Assembly: GCA_016779205.1 (NCBI GenBank)
Contig: JADHOC010000002.1
Coordinates: forward strand, 186,001 to 250,000
Reading direction: 5' to 3'
Source: Planctomycetota bacterium
GTDB lineage: Bacteria > Planctomycetota > UBA1135 > GCA-002686595
DNA: 64,000 bases
In this document: positions 44,531 to 53,843 of the stretch, piece by piece
How positions within the stretch are numbered: position 1 is the stretch's first letter
Layout of the letters: every line of letters begins with the position of its first letter
Translations under genes and position numbers: made by a program
Notes under the pieces: model-generated
Databases searched by the model: none
The model's input: only the letters and a program-made list of their open reading frames with translations
Told to the model about the DNA's origin: nothing

Positions 44531-45718
44531 CTACGTGCCCTGAGCCGGGTTCCGGGCCGCCCCGGCCCCTTCGATCGCGGCTGCGAGCGCGTCTGCGATC
44601 CGCTGGCTCGCGGCGCCGTCGCCGTAGGGGTTGTGGGCGAAGCTCATGGACCGGTACTCGTCCTCGTCCTCGAGCAGGGTCCGCGCCGCATCGACGATGA
44701 CCTTCGTGTCCGTCCCCACCAGGCGAACGGTCCCGGCCTCGACGGCCTCGGGTCGCTCGGTGGTGTCCCGCATCACGAGGACAGGCTTGCCCAGGGAGGG
44801 GGCCTCCTCCTGGATCCCGCCCGAGTCCGTGATGATCAGGTGCGCCCGGTCCATGAGGAACAGGAACGGCAGGTACTCCTGGGGGGCGATGAGGTGGACG
44901 TTGGGGAGCGAGCCCAGGATCCGGTGGACGGGCTCCTGGACGTTGGGGTTCAGGTGGACGGGGTAGACGATCTCCACGTCGGGGGTCCTGGAGAGCTCGG
45001 CCAGGGCCTCGCAGATGCGCTCGAAGCCCCCTCCGAAGTTCTCGCGGCGGTGGCCGGTGACCAGCACCAGGCGCCGGTCGAGGTCGATGCCCTCGAAGCG
45101 CTCGCTGAACTCACCCTCGCCCCCCTCCCGGGCACGCTCCACCATGGTGAGCAGGGCGTCGATCACGGTGTTGCCGGTGACGGCGATGCGCGCGTCGTCC
45201 ACGCCCTCGCGCAGGAGGTTTGCCCGCGCGGCCTCGGTGGGGGCGAAGTGCAGGGTCGCGATGGACCCCGTGAGACGACGGTTCATCTCCTCGGGCCAGG
45301 GCGAGTAGATGTCGCCGGTGCGGAGCCCGGCCTCCACGTGCCCCACCGGGACCCGGGCGTAGTAGGCGGCGAGGGACGCCGCCATGGTCGTGGTCGTGTC
45401 GCCGTGGACGAGGACGTAGTCCGGTGCGGCCTCCTCGAGGACGCCCTTGAGCCCCTCGAGCACGCTGCCCGTGATCGTGCTGAGGTCCTGGCCGGGGCGC
45501 ATCAGGTCGAGGTCGTACTCGGGCTCGATCCCGAAGAGCTCGAGGACCTGGTCGAGCATCTCCCGGTGCTGGGCGGTGACGCAGACCCGGACCCGGAAGC
45601 GCGGATCCTGGGCCAGGGCGCGGTGCACGGGCGCCATCTTGATCGCCTCCGGCCGCGTGCCGAAGACGAGGAGCACGTCCAGGGGGCGCCCGGTTTGACC
45701 TCCGGCCTGCTCGCTCAT
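44531..45718 (-). CDS. wecB: UDP-N-acetylglucosamine 2-epimerase (non-hydrolysing)
   Basis: 395 residues. It interconverts UDP-GlcNAc and UDP-ManNAc. Family blocks are [79 protein letters not shown] and [27 protein letters not shown]. Its start overlaps the GT4 stop (45715-45718), so the three leftward genes GT4, wecB, wecC read as one operon. Confidence 0.96.
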   Translation of the reverse strand: MSEQAGGQTGRPLDVLLVFGTRPEAIKMAPVHRALAQDPRFRVRVCVTAQHREMLDQVLELFGIEPEYDLDLMRPGQDLSTITGSVLEGLKGVLEEAAPDYVLVHGDTTTTMAASLAAYYARVPVGHVEAGLRTGDIYSPWPEEMNRRLTGSIATLHFAPTEAARANLLREGVDDARIAVTGNTVIDALLTMVERAREGGEGEFSERFEGIDLDRRLVLVTGHRRENFGGGFERICEALAELSRTPDVEIVYPVHLNPNVQEPVHRILGSLPNVHLIAPQEYLPFLFLMDRAHLIITDSGGIQEEAPSLGKPVLVMRDTTERPEAVEAGTVRLVGTDTKVIVDAARTLLEDEDEYRSMSFAHNPYGDGAASQRIADALAAAIEGAGAARNPAQGT

Positions 45719-46947
45719 CGGACCCCCACGGGCAAGAATTGCTCCAGGACCGCCGCGAACTCCACCGTGCGCTCCTTGCGGCTGAGGCCCGTGATGTCGC
45801 GGCGCGCGGGCTTGAGCTCGACCAGCCGGTCGAGGGCGGCGCCGATGCTCACGGGGTCGTCCACGTCTCCCACGACGCTCGACTCCATGTTGGCCATCCG
45901 CGCCGCGGTGGCGCCTTCCGGGCCCCCGAGGGTGAGGATTGGCCGGTCCGTCGCCGCGTACTCGTACGCCTTCCCGGGGATCTGGAAGTCGAAGAGGCGC
46001 CCCTGGAGGAGCAGCAGGGCGTCCGAGGTCCCCATCTCGATGAGGGCCTCGTTGTAGCTGCAGGGCGGCAGGAACTGCACGCGCTCCCCCAGACCCAGCT
46101 GCTGGATCCGCGCGTCAAGGGGCTTCTCGTGGGTCTCGCTCTTCCGTCCGCCCCGCAGGCGCAGCCGGATCAGGCGACCGTCCGGGGTGTGGGACGGTCC
46201 GTGGGCGAGGGCCTCGAGCAGGCAGGTGATGTCGCGGCCCCGCGGGTAGATGGCGCCGCTGTGGAGGATGTCGAAGGTCTCGCCGGTCGTGCGCCCCGCC
46301 TGGGAGAGGGCGTCGAGCCGGTCCTCGTCGTAGCCGTTCTCGACGACCAAGGTCTTCTCCGGGTCGCATCCCCGGTAGCGGTCCAGGTACAGCTCCCGCA
46401 TCCGCTCGGTCGCGAAGATGAGCTTGTCCGCCTCCTCGACGGCGGCGCGGTCCACGCGGCTCGCCAGCCGGAGCGCCTCGTAGCCGGGCTCGTAGTGCTC
46501 GGGCGCGGGGTCGCGGAAGTCGGCGATCCACGGGAGCCCCGACCTGCGCGCGAGGTTGCGGGCGACCATGTGCGCGGTGAACACCGGGTAGGTGGAGTAG
46601 ATCGCCGCGGGGGCCGTCTCCCGGATGGCCGCGCGGCCCTTGCGGACCGCGAAGGGGTACCAGCTGCTGTAGCGGTCCGGCGTCGACGTGATCGTCAGGT
46701 AGCGGCCGGAGACGGCGAGCCGCCGGGACGCGTCGAAGCTCCAGGCCCGGCGGACGTCCACCTCCGGCGGGATCGGCAGCGACTCGTCGCGCCGGGCGTA
46801 CGCGTCCCCGTGGGTCGTCAGCACCACGGGGTCCCAGCCGTGGGCGGGGAGGTGCTGCGCGAACTTCAGCGTGCGCTGCACCCCCGCGCTGAGGCACGGG
46901 GGGAACTCATACGCCACCATCAGCAGCCTGGCGCGGTCCGTCATCAT
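45715..46947 (-). CDS. Family 4 glycosyltransferase
   Basis: 410 residues from the ATG at 46947 (the next codon is also ATG). GT-B fold: N-terminal half with [26 protein letters not shown], the usual opening of GT4 surface polysaccharide transferases; C-terminal half with VENGYDEDR and the donor-binding segment DALLLLQG then [19 protein letters not shown] (E of the EX7E motif). It is first in the leftward GT4-wecB-wecC operon, so ManNAcA or ManNAc is a reasonable donor, by inference. No signal or transmembrane segment. Confidence 0.88.
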   Translation of the reverse strand: MMTDRARLLMVAYEFPPCLSAGVQRTLKFAQHLPAHGWDPVVLTTHGDAYARRDESLPIPPEVDVRRAWSFDASRRLAVSGRYLTITSTPDRYSSWYPFAVRKGRAAIRETAPAAIYSTYPVFTAHMVARNLARRSGLPWIADFRDPAPEHYEPGYEALRLASRVDRAAVEEADKLIFATERMRELYLDRYRGCDPEKTLVVENGYDEDRLDALSQAGRTTGETFDILHSGAIYPRGRDITCLLEALAHGPSHTPDGRLIRLRLRGGRKSETHEKPLDARIQQLGLGERVQFLPPCSYNEALIEMGTSDALLLLQGRLFDFQIPGKAYEYAATDRPILTLGGPEGATAARMANMESSVVGDVDDPVSIGAALDRLVELKPARRDITGLSRKERTVEFAAVLEQFLPVGVR

Positions 46948-47148
46948 CGGGACGACCCCCAATCACCTGGCGTCAGAGCGGGGGCGAATACGTCCACCGG
47001 GTGGGATCCAGCGCGTGAGCTTGTCGCGGGGTGCCGATGCATGTTTCGTGGTCGGGAGGGACGGGCCGAATCCGTTCGGCAAGCCTGGCAGGCGCGGACA
47101 CGTTATCACGGCCCGCCCGCCCGGTGCCGCCGGGCGCCGTTCTCGATC

Positions 47149-49473
47149 CTAGACGTAGTGCAGCCGGCCCAGCCGCTCCTCGCGATCGGCGGCGAAGCGC
47201 CGGATGCCCACGAGCAGGCTCGCGGCGTCGATCTTGGCCTCTGCCTTGACCTCCGGGATGGAGCCGCCGGTGCGCCAGCGGTCGTCGTGGTCGCTGGTCA
47301 TGGCGTACTGCTCGGCGACCTTGGTCGAGAGCCAGGGGTGCATCCCGATGCGGCTCCCGTTGGAGATGACCGTGCTGTCGAGCCAGTCCGACTTGTGCAG
47401 GACCGTGTCCCGGTACTCCTTGGGCTGGGCCATGAAGAGCTCGTAGCTCGAGGTGGTCACGATCTTGCAGTTGGGCGCGGTCCCGTCGTGGAACTGCGGC
47501 AGCAGCTCGATCACGGACTCCATGGTGGAGGTGCCCTCCACGATGAGCGTGCCCTCCTTGGGGCGGCTCATGTCGTAGTCCCGCAGGACATAGGCACCCT
47601 TGGCCGCCTCCATGTGGCTGGGGATCCCGAGCGCCTTGCGGTCGGGGATCACCACGCCGGGGCGGGTGAGGTGCAGGGCGATGATGGGCACGTCGGTCTT
47701 GAGCGCGGCGGCCAGGGCCGGCGCGACCTCGTTGTGCTCCCAGGGGCGCAGGTTGATGACGTGGCCGTCAGGGAAGAGCTGGGTCACCACGGGCGAGAAG
47801 ATGCCGAAGTGGGTGCGGCTGTCCTCCGCGGTCTCCGGGCCGGAGTGTCCCGCGACCCAGATCACCTTGCCCACCTTGAGCTCGCAGTCCTGGGCCAGCT
47901 GGCTGAAGAGCCGCATCATCCCGTACTTGAGGTACGAGAAGCTCCCGTAGGTCGAGCAGGAGCCCCAGTAGCCCATGAACGAGTCCTCGGGGGTCGCGCT
48001 CATGTTGACCGTGGCGGCGCCGACCACGAGGCCCGCGTTCGCGAACTCGGTGATCTGCTGGGGGAGGAGGGAGCCCTCGGTGTTCGAGTTGCGCTCGTAC
48101 CAGCCGAAGCTCTCCTTGCCCTCGAAGTCCTTGGCGAAGCCGCTGATGGCGGTGGAGTCGGCGAGGTCCGCGGAGCAGGCGAGCACGAGGGGGCGCCCCA
48201 TGCGCTCCTTGGCGAGGCCGTTGACCCACGCGCCGAACTTGGCGAAGCCGTCCTTGTTGGCGGCCTTGGCGCCCGCGGGGAGGAAGAGACCGTCGGGCAG
48301 CTGGTCGAGCCAGCTGCGGTCCTCGTGCATGTTCCTCTCGGGATCCAAGCGCAGCCCCTCGGGCTTCGCGGGGATGGACTCTCCGAGGCCGAGCAGGGTG
48401 TTGGCCACGTACTCCGCGAGCCCCTCGGTGTCGCGGAGGACGCTGAACACGGTCTCGAACCAGCCGCGCGACTGCTCGCGGCAGCCGTCCTCGCCCGGAT
48501 CGGTGGTGTCGCCGTGCCCCTCGAACGTCACGCCGTACTTCTTCGCGAACTCCTCACGGCAGGCCCAGAAGCCCTCGGAGTTGCGGCCGTGGGACTTGCC
48601 GTGGGAGGCGGCGTCATAGATGCCGTAGCCGCGGCCCTTGCGGGTCTTGAACCAGACGCAGCCGGGCCGGCCCTGGGTGTCCTCGGCGTGGACGATCTCC
48701 AGCAAGGCGCTGGTGATCTGCTCAAAGTCGTGGCCGTCCTCCGCGCCCGCGACCCGCCAGCCGTACGGCTCGAACCACTCCTTGGGCGTCCCGTGGGCCA
48801 CCTCGGAGTTGGCGAAGGAGTCGATGCCGTGGTCGTTCCAGTCGAACAGGTAGATCAGGTTGTCGAGCCCAAGCCCGTAGGCGGAGTTCTTCACCTCGTG
48901 GTGGCAGCCGGCGGTGTGCCCGCCCTCGCCCTCGACGGCGAAGACCTTGGTGTCGGTGCCCGCGTGCTTGAGGGCCACCGCCTCGCCCAGCGCGGCCGGC
49001 GCGCCGTGCCCGCTGGGGCCGGTGTTGAACTTGAAGAAGAGGGTCTTGCCCTCCATCTCCGCGTGCCCGGGCAGCTGGCCATTGTGGCGCAGCCACAGGA
49101 GGTCCTCCCAGGTCAGCATCCGCTCGGCCGCGTGGGGCACGAGGTAGCGGTCGTCGCCGGTGCGCTCGTGCATGATGCGCAGGGCCTCGTTGTAGACCGC
49201 GAGCATCGCGTAGGTGCCAGGGTTGCAGTGGCCGGCCACGAGCACGTAGCGGTCGCCGAAGGGGTTCTCCGGGTGGCGGACGTCCCAGCGCATCCCCGGA
49301 CCCAGGGTGGTGGCGACCATCATGGGGACCTTGGAGCGTGAGCCGCCGGGGTGGCCGCTCTGCCGGAGGTTCAGCATGAGGTCGATCGACTGATCGATCA
49401 GGTCGCCCACGATCTCCCACTTGCCGAAGTGGGGCTTGAAGTCTTCGAGGGTCGGTTGGGATTGGGTCTTCAT
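47149..49473 (-). CDS. Transketolase-like protein, long atypical form
   Basis: 774 residues, about 100 longer than usual TktA. A TPP-binding domain with NLRQSGHPGGSRSK, GHCNPGTYAMLAV, FNTGPSGHGAPAALGEAVALKHA and the TPP loop GEGGHTAGCHHE ending DWND replaces the canonical GDG with GEG. The pyrimidine domain has LACSADLADSTAISG, FGWYERNSNTEGSLL (with the E that activates TPP) and TYGSFSYLKYGMMR; the C-terminal domain is also present. HLTRPGVV matches the TktA HLTRPGxP-like substrate phosphate loop. Donor and acceptor may not be the pentose-phosphate ones. It is monocistronic in appearance, between the polysaccharide operon and the His-rich gene. Confidence 0.85.
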   Translation of the reverse strand: MKTQSQPTLEDFKPHFGKWEIVGDLIDQSIDLMLNLRQSGHPGGSRSKVPMMVATTLGPGMRWDVRHPENPFGDRYVLVAGHCNPGTYAMLAVYNEALRIMHERTGDDRYLVPHAAERMLTWEDLLWLRHNGQLPGHAEMEGKTLFFKFNTGPSGHGAPAALGEAVALKHAGTDTKVFAVEGEGGHTAGCHHEVKNSAYGLGLDNLIYLFDWNDHGIDSFANSEVAHGTPKEWFEPYGWRVAGAEDGHDFEQITSALLEIVHAEDTQGRPGCVWFKTRKGRGYGIYDAASHGKSHGRNSEGFWACREEFAKKYGVTFEGHGDTTDPGEDGCREQSRGWFETVFSVLRDTEGLAEYVANTLLGLGESIPAKPEGLRLDPERNMHEDRSWLDQLPDGLFLPAGAKAANKDGFAKFGAWVNGLAKERMGRPLVLACSADLADSTAISGFAKDFEGKESFGWYERNSNTEGSLLPQQITEFANAGLVVGAATVNMSATPEDSFMGYWGSCSTYGSFSYLKYGMMRLFSQLAQDCELKVGKVIWVAGHSGPETAEDSRTHFGIFSPVVTQLFPDGHVINLRPWEHNEVAPALAAALKTDVPIIALHLTRPGVVIPDRKALGIPSHMEAAKGAYVLRDYDMSRPKEGTLIVEGTSTMESVIELLPQFHDGTAPNCKIVTTSSYELFMAQPKEYRDTVLHKSDWLDSTVISNGSRIGMHPWLSTKVAEQYAMTSDHDDRWRTGGSIPEVKAEAKIDAASLLVGIRRFAADREERLGRLHYV

Positions 49474-49571
49474 GGCCTGGATGGGGGCTCGCGTGGCAGT
49501 TCGCTGGGGCTTTTTGGCGCACGAGTCTAGCCCCCCGGGAGCCGGGTGAGTGGGGAGGGAGCCAATAACAA

Positions 49572-49602
49572 GGGCCCGCGCCGTCGGGGACGGCGCGGGC
49601 CC
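49572..49602 (-). terminator. Intrinsic terminator of the His-rich protein gene
   Basis: Arms at 49572-49585 and 49589-49602 pair perfectly over 14 bp around GGG. Read leftward the stem is followed by CTTGTTATTGG, a fair T-rich tail. It lies 34 bp after the stop at 49636. Confidence 0.85.
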
Positions 49603-49635
49603 TGGGTGGGTCCTGCGGGGGAGGGCCCTCGGCGC

Positions 49636-50643
49636 TCAGCGACGGTCCATCCGCCGGCGCATCTCGTTCATCTCCCGGCGCATGGCCCGGACCTCCTCGC
49701 GGAGCTCCCGGATCGCCCCCATGGCCTCGGGCAGCATCTGCCCGCCGCCGCGGGGCCCCATCTGGCGCCCCCTGCCCTCGCGCGGCATGTCCTGGCCGCG
49801 CCGCATGTCCCGGTCCCGTCGCCGCTGGGGCTCGATGACGTCGATGCCGGTCGGACCAGCCTCGAAGATCACGCGGCCGATGTCGTCGGTCTCCATGGCC
49901 TCGATCTCGACGACGCCGCCCAGGGGCAGGCGACGGCCACGGCGCCTCGTGTCACGCTCCTCGTCACCGCCGACGTGGATGACCCGGCGCTCCACGTGGC
50001 GCTCGTGGTGCTCGCCTTCCTCGCCGTGGTCCCCCTCGGTCTCGATCTCCACCTCCATGTGGATCTCGCGGCCCCCGAGGTCATGGCCGTGGATCCCGAC
50101 CTCCTCCAGGATCTCCTCGAGGTCGATGTCCATCTCGTCCTCCATCTCCATCCGGATGTGGACCTCGCCGTGGCCCCCGGGGAATTCGAACCGGCGCACC
50201 TCGTGGTGCCCGTGGTCTTCGTCCCCGTGGTGACCATCGTGATCGTCGTGGTCCTCGTGATGGTCGTCCTCGTGGCGTCCCTCGTCCTCCATGAGGTCCT
50301 CCACGAGCCGCTCGATGAGCTCGGAGTGCTCACCGTCGATCATGATCTGCCTCCCACCCTCGTCGCCGAGGCCCATGACGATCACCCGTCGTTCACGCCT
50401 CTCCTCGCCGTGGTGGTCTTCGTGGTGCTCGTCGTGGTGCCCGTCGAGCTCCTCCATCTCGTGCTCGATGCGGCCGAGCCTCTCGTGCAGCTCCTCGATC
50501 ATGCGCTCGATCTCGCGGGCCTCGGCCCGGAGCTCATCCCTGCGCAGGTCGTCGTCCTGGAGGAGGGGGAGCGGAGCTGCGGCGGTTGCGCTGGGCGGAA
50601 CGGGCGCCGCGCTGGCGATCAGGGCAGTGATGAGCGAGAGCAT
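49636..50643 (-). CDS. Exported His/Asp/Glu-rich protein, possible metal-binding
   Basis: 335 residues from the ATG at 50643 with a signal peptide (LSLITALIASAAPVPPSATAA). An amphipathic coiled coil (about 30-70) comes first. Two clusters of His with Asp/Glu follow: HHDEHHEDHHGEE near residue 70 and a longer one near 120-145 with repeats like HEDDHHEDHDDHDGHH. Further HGHD and HHERHVERR segments occur to about 215. The C-terminal 60 residues are Arg/Met/Glu-rich (REEVRAMRREMNEMRRRM). Such clusters bind Zn, Ni or Cu in other proteins (for example HypB, ZinT, Hpn), but no fold is recognised. It is divergent from the moxR operon and followed by its own terminator. Confidence 0.7.
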   Translation of the reverse strand: MLSLITALIASAAPVPPSATAAAPLPLLQDDDLRRDELRAEAREIERMIEELHERLGRIEHEMEELDGHHDEHHEDHHGEERRERRVIVMGLGDEGGRQIMIDGEHSELIERLVEDLMEDEGRHEDDHHEDHDDHDGHHGDEDHGHHEVRRFEFPGGHGEVHIRMEMEDEMDIDLEEILEEVGIHGHDLGGREIHMEVEIETEGDHGEEGEHHERHVERRVIHVGGDEERDTRRRGRRLPLGGVVEIEAMETDDIGRVIFEAGPTGIDVIEPQRRRDRDMRRGQDMPREGRGRQMGPRGGGQMLPEAMGAIRELREEVRAMRREMNEMRRRMDRR

Positions 50644-51083
50644 GGGTTCGGTCGTGGGTGGTCGTGTGAGTCGTGGCCTCGATGAGCCGCGGCGGGGTAC
50701 GCCGCGGCCTATCCAGCGTTTGTCGGTTGGGGGACGAAAGAACTTCCGCGGAATCAGGAGAGTCGTGGGGAGTCGGTTCAGACCATGCCACAGGCGCCGA
50801 TTCTTGGGCGGAATCGCCAGCCGACCAACATGTGGCCGGGCCAACGGAATCCAGGATGGGGACGTAACCTCCTCCCGAAGCGCCCCGTAGTGTCCGGGGC
50901 GCGGCTCGACCCGGCGTTCGGAGCGACCGCGATATCGGCCTCGGGCCCGTCGCCTGCGGCCTTTCTGCCGCAGGGCTATCCTCCAACGACGTCTCCTGCC
51001 CTGCTCCGGGGACGGCCGGTCCGGGCCGACCCGTTTGCCCGGGGACCCTGGCCCCTCGCCGGGCCCCATGACCCTCCCTTCCC
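50644..51083. other. Divergent control region between the His-rich gene and moxR
   Basis: 440 bases without a supported gene. A hairpin GCCGCGGC (50686-50693) / GCCGCGGC (50701-50708) lies 43 bp before the His-rich start and would be in its leader. A 10-bp palindrome TTCCGCGGAA is at 50745-50754. A hairpin CCTGCGGC (50953-50960) / GCCGCAGG (50967-50974) lies in the moxR leader. The moxR ATG has a C/T-rich leader and no Shine-Dalgarno. Confidence 0.45.
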
Positions 51084-52094
51084 ATGACGACGATCGAGCG
51101 CCCGCCCGCACCCCAGTTTGACGATACGGCCCGCTTCCTGAGCGACATCAAGGAGCGCGTCGGCCGGGTGGTCGTCGGACAGGAGGTCGTCGTGGAGCGC
51201 ATCCTCATCGCGCTCCTGACGGGCGGACACCTCCTCCTTGAGGGTGTCCCCGGCCTCGCCAAGACGCTCCTGGTGGCGGCGGTCTCGAAGACCGTGGACC
51301 TCGACTTCGCGCGGATCCAGTTCACGATCGACCTGCTCCCCTCGGACATCCTCGGGTCCGAGATCCTCGACCAGCGGGATCAGACGTTCAAAACCCACAA
51401 GGGCCCGATCTTCACCAACCTGCTCCTCGCCGACGAGATCAACCGCGCCGCGCCCAAGGTGCAGAGCGCGCTGCTCGAGGCCATGCAGGAGCGGCGGATC
51501 ACCATCGGCAACGAGAACTACGGCCTGCCGGTGCCCTTCCTGGTGATCGCAACCCAGAACCCGGTGGAGCAGGCGGGCACCTTCGAGCTGCCCGAGGCCC
51601 AGCTGGACCGCTTCATGCTCCTGCACCGGCTCAAGTACCTCAACACCGAGGACGAGAAGGAGGTCCTCCGGCGGAACGCCAAGCTCGGCATCCAGCGGGA
51701 CGAGAGCGGCGGCGCGACCGTCAAGACCGAGTTCGACATGGTGGACCAGGGCCGCGTTGGCGGCCGTGAGGAGCTGGCCCGAGCCATGGAGGACGTCTCC
51801 AAGGTCCACGTCTCCGAGGCCTTCATCGAGCATGTGATGGAGATCGTCGACCGCACCCGCCAGCACCCCGAGCTCGAGCTCGGCGCGTCGCCCCGGGCGG
51901 GTATCGCGCTGGTCAAGGCCTCGCGCGCCAGGGCGCTCATCCATGGGCGCGACTACGTCATCCCCGAGGACCTCTTTGCCCTCGCCGAGGACGTCATCCT
52001 GCACCGCATCCGCGCCACCTACGAGGCGCTGGCGGAGGGCCGAGACACCTCGGTCATCCTCCAGGAGATGCTGGGCGAGCTGGGCGCTGCCTGA
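51084..52094 (+). CDS. MoxR-family AAA+ ATPase
   Basis: 336 residues. Walker A is LLEGVPGLAKTLL, Walker B is LLADEINRAAPKVQSALLEAMQE and the sensor block is VIATQNPVEQAGTFELPEAQLDRFML. The C-terminal lid domain (GASPRAGIALVKASRARALI) is typical of the MoxR group. MoxR ATPases act as chaperones that assemble or activate VWA-domain partners; here the DUF58 and VWA genes follow directly, which is the usual arrangement. It heads a seven-gene rightward run to 60954. Cytoplasmic. Confidence 0.95.
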   Translation: MTTIERPPAPQFDDTARFLSDIKERVGRVVVGQEVVVERILIALLTGGHLLLEGVPGLAKTLLVAAVSKTVDLDFARIQFTIDLLPSDILGSEILDQRDQTFKTHKGPIFTNLLLADEINRAAPKVQSALLEAMQERRITIGNENYGLPVPFLVIATQNPVEQAGTFELPEAQLDRFMLLHRLKYLNTEDEKEVLRRNAKLGIQRDESGGATVKTEFDMVDQGRVGGREELARAMEDVSKVHVSEAFIEHVMEIVDRTRQHPELELGASPRAGIALVKASRARALIHGRDYVIPEDLFALAEDVILHRIRATYEALAEGRDTSVILQEMLGELGAA

Positions 52095-52098
52095 GGCC

Positions 52099-52989
52099 AT
52101 GGAGCTCACCGGAGCCCCCCGGCGCGCCGCGCCGGAGCACACGCTGCCGCCGGTCGATCCCCTCGACACGCGGCGCTATCAGATCGCCATCCGGCGCCTG
52201 GCGGACACCCTCAGCCACGGCACCGATCGCTCGCGCTTCCTGGGCTCGGGCCTCGAGTACGTCCAGTCTCGGCCCTACGTGCCGGGCGACCCCGTGCGGG
52301 CCATCGACTGGCGGGTGACCGCGCGGACCGGCGAGGTGCACATCAAGGAGTACGAGGCGCCCAAGCGGATGCCGGCGTGGATCCTGTTCGATACGTCGGG
52401 GTCCATGACCCTCTCGTCGACCCGCCTCAGCAAGTACCAGGTCGCCGCGCAGCTCGCCGGAGGGCTGGCGTTCGCGTGCCTGGACCGCGTCAGCCCGGTG
52501 GGGCTCCTGGGAACCGGCGAGCGCGACCTGCGGGTCAAGCCGAGCCTCTCCAAGGACGAGGTCATGCAGTGGCTGGTGAAGCTGCGGACGTACCGGGACG
52601 GTGAGCGCACGACGCTGGCGCGGCGGGTCACCGAGCTCAACGCGCGGCTCACGAACCGGGCGCTCGTCTTCGTGCTGAGCGACCTCCACGAGCCCGAGGC
52701 GCTGGACGCCCTGAAGCTCATGGCGCAGGTGCACGACGTGGTCGTCCTCCAGCTCCAGGATCCCGCCGAGGTCGAGCTCCGCGGCGCGGGCTTCCTGCGC
52801 GCCGAGGAGGCCGAGACCGGGGCCGAGTTCGTGACCCACGGGCGCCGTCAGCGGGTCGACCCGGACGCGGCCCGTCGCGAGCTCCGCCGGGGCGGGATCG
52901 ACCACCTGCTGATCCGGACCGATCAACCGTACGCCCAGTCCCTCCGGCTGTTCCTCAAGGACCGCGCCGTGCTCGCGGGAGGCCGATGA
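52099..52989 (+). CDS. DUF58 (VWA-like) protein
   Basis: 296 residues from the ATG at 52099, 4 bp after moxR. The DUF58 block SRFLGSGLEYVQSRPYVPGDPVRAIDWRVTARTGEVHIKEYE is well kept (its YxxGDxxRxIDW core), and the VWA-like half begins ILFDTSGSMTL, a MIDAS-type metal site. There is no signal or transmembrane segment. In Bat loci it is thought to be a partner of the MoxR ATPase. Its stop overlaps the next start (ATGA). Confidence 0.93.
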   Translation: MELTGAPRRAAPEHTLPPVDPLDTRRYQIAIRRLADTLSHGTDRSRFLGSGLEYVQSRPYVPGDPVRAIDWRVTARTGEVHIKEYEAPKRMPAWILFDTSGSMTLSSTRLSKYQVAAQLAGGLAFACLDRVSPVGLLGTGERDLRVKPSLSKDEVMQWLVKLRTYRDGERTTLARRVTELNARLTNRALVFVLSDLHEPEALDALKLMAQVHDVVVLQLQDPAEVELRGAGFLRAEEAETGAEFVTHGRRQRVDPDAARRELRRGGIDHLLIRTDQPYAQSLRLFLKDRAVLAGGR

Positions 52990-53843
52990 TGATCGCCACG
53001 ACCCTGCTGCTCGGCCCCCTCCTGTTCATCGCCTCGGCGCCTGGCGGCACGCCGCCCGGACCCCCGAGCCCGGCCCCGGCCCAGGCCGAGCCCATCGCCC
53101 GTACCTCGGTGGGCATGCGCGTCAGGATCGAGGAGCAGCCGATCCCGGGCCCCCAGCTCCGCGCGAAGCCGGTGGCGGACCCGGGGCGCGCGGACGCGAT
53201 CGTTCGGGTCCTCAACGTCTTCCCGCACGGTTCGGGCTGGCGCTACAACCTCGAGGTCACGCCCCTGGTGGAGGGCACCCTCGATCTCTCGAGCCTGCTG
53301 GAGCCCGTCGAGGCCGACGCCGCCTGGGATCGGCCGAGGCTCGAGATCGAGGTCGAGGCGTTACTCGCCGAGGACGTGGTCGAGCCCAACGAGCTCCAGG
53401 TCCCCGCCCCCGAGGGGGTGGGGGGCTACTCGACCGGGATGACGGTCCTCGGGATCCTCTGGGCCGCCGGCCTCGTGGCGCTGTTGACCGTCGGGCGCAA
53501 GCGCGGCGGTGACGACGAGACCGCGGCGCCGGCGGCGCCCCTGACCCTGGCTGATCGACTTGGTCCCCTCGTGGAGCGCGCGCGCTCCGGCGAGCTCGAC
53601 ACCGCGCAGCAGGCCGAGCTGGAGCGCCTGCTCCTGGCGCACTGGCGCGATCGCCGTGACCTCGGCGCCGCCCCGGTCGCGGAGGCCGTGGCGTCGCTCC
53701 GCCAGGACGAGGAGGCGGGTCCGCTCTTCCTCCAGCTCGAGCGCTGGCTGCACCGGCCGGACTCGGGCGGGGAAGCCGTGGACCTCGAGGCGCTGCTGGC
53801 TCCCTACCGTGGGACCCCGGACCCCGGAGGGCGCCGGGGATGA
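52986..53843 (+). CDS. BatD-like exported membrane protein of unknown fold
   Basis: 285 residues from the ATG overlapping the DUF58 stop. A signal peptide (TLLLGPLLFIASAPGG) is followed by a beta-rich external part (about 40-145), one transmembrane segment (TVLGILWAAGLVALLTVG near 155-173) and an acidic cytosolic domain to the end. External beta domain plus one anchor and a small cytosolic tail is the layout of BatD/DUF4381-like Bat-locus proteins, but I see no diagnostic motif. It is coupled by ATGA to both neighbours. Confidence 0.7.
   Translation: MMIATTLLLGPLLFIASAPGGTPPGPPSPAPAQAEPIARTSVGMRVRIEEQPIPGPQLRAKPVADPGRADAIVRVLNVFPHGSGWRYNLEVTPLVEGTLDLSSLLEPVEADAAWDRPRLEIEVEALLAEDVVEPNELQVPAPEGVGGYSTGMTVLGILWAAGLVALLTVGRKRGGDDETAAPAAPLTLADRLGPLVERARSGELDTAQQAELERLLLAHWRDRRDLGAAPVAEAVASLRQDEEAGPLFLQLERWLHRPDSGGEAVDLEALLAPYRGTPDPGGRRG

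Noticed and set aside
47119..47142. Possible terminator of the transketolase gene (GCCCGG/CCGGGC)
   Set aside because: Only 6-7 bp of stem and no T-run on the leftward side; too weak to call.
45739..49341. A 1,200-codon open frame on the plus strand
   Set aside because: It lies antisense to GT4 and transketolase genes with clear motifs; long antisense frames are expected in very G+C-rich DNA. The protein is His/Val/Arg/Gly-biased with no domain.
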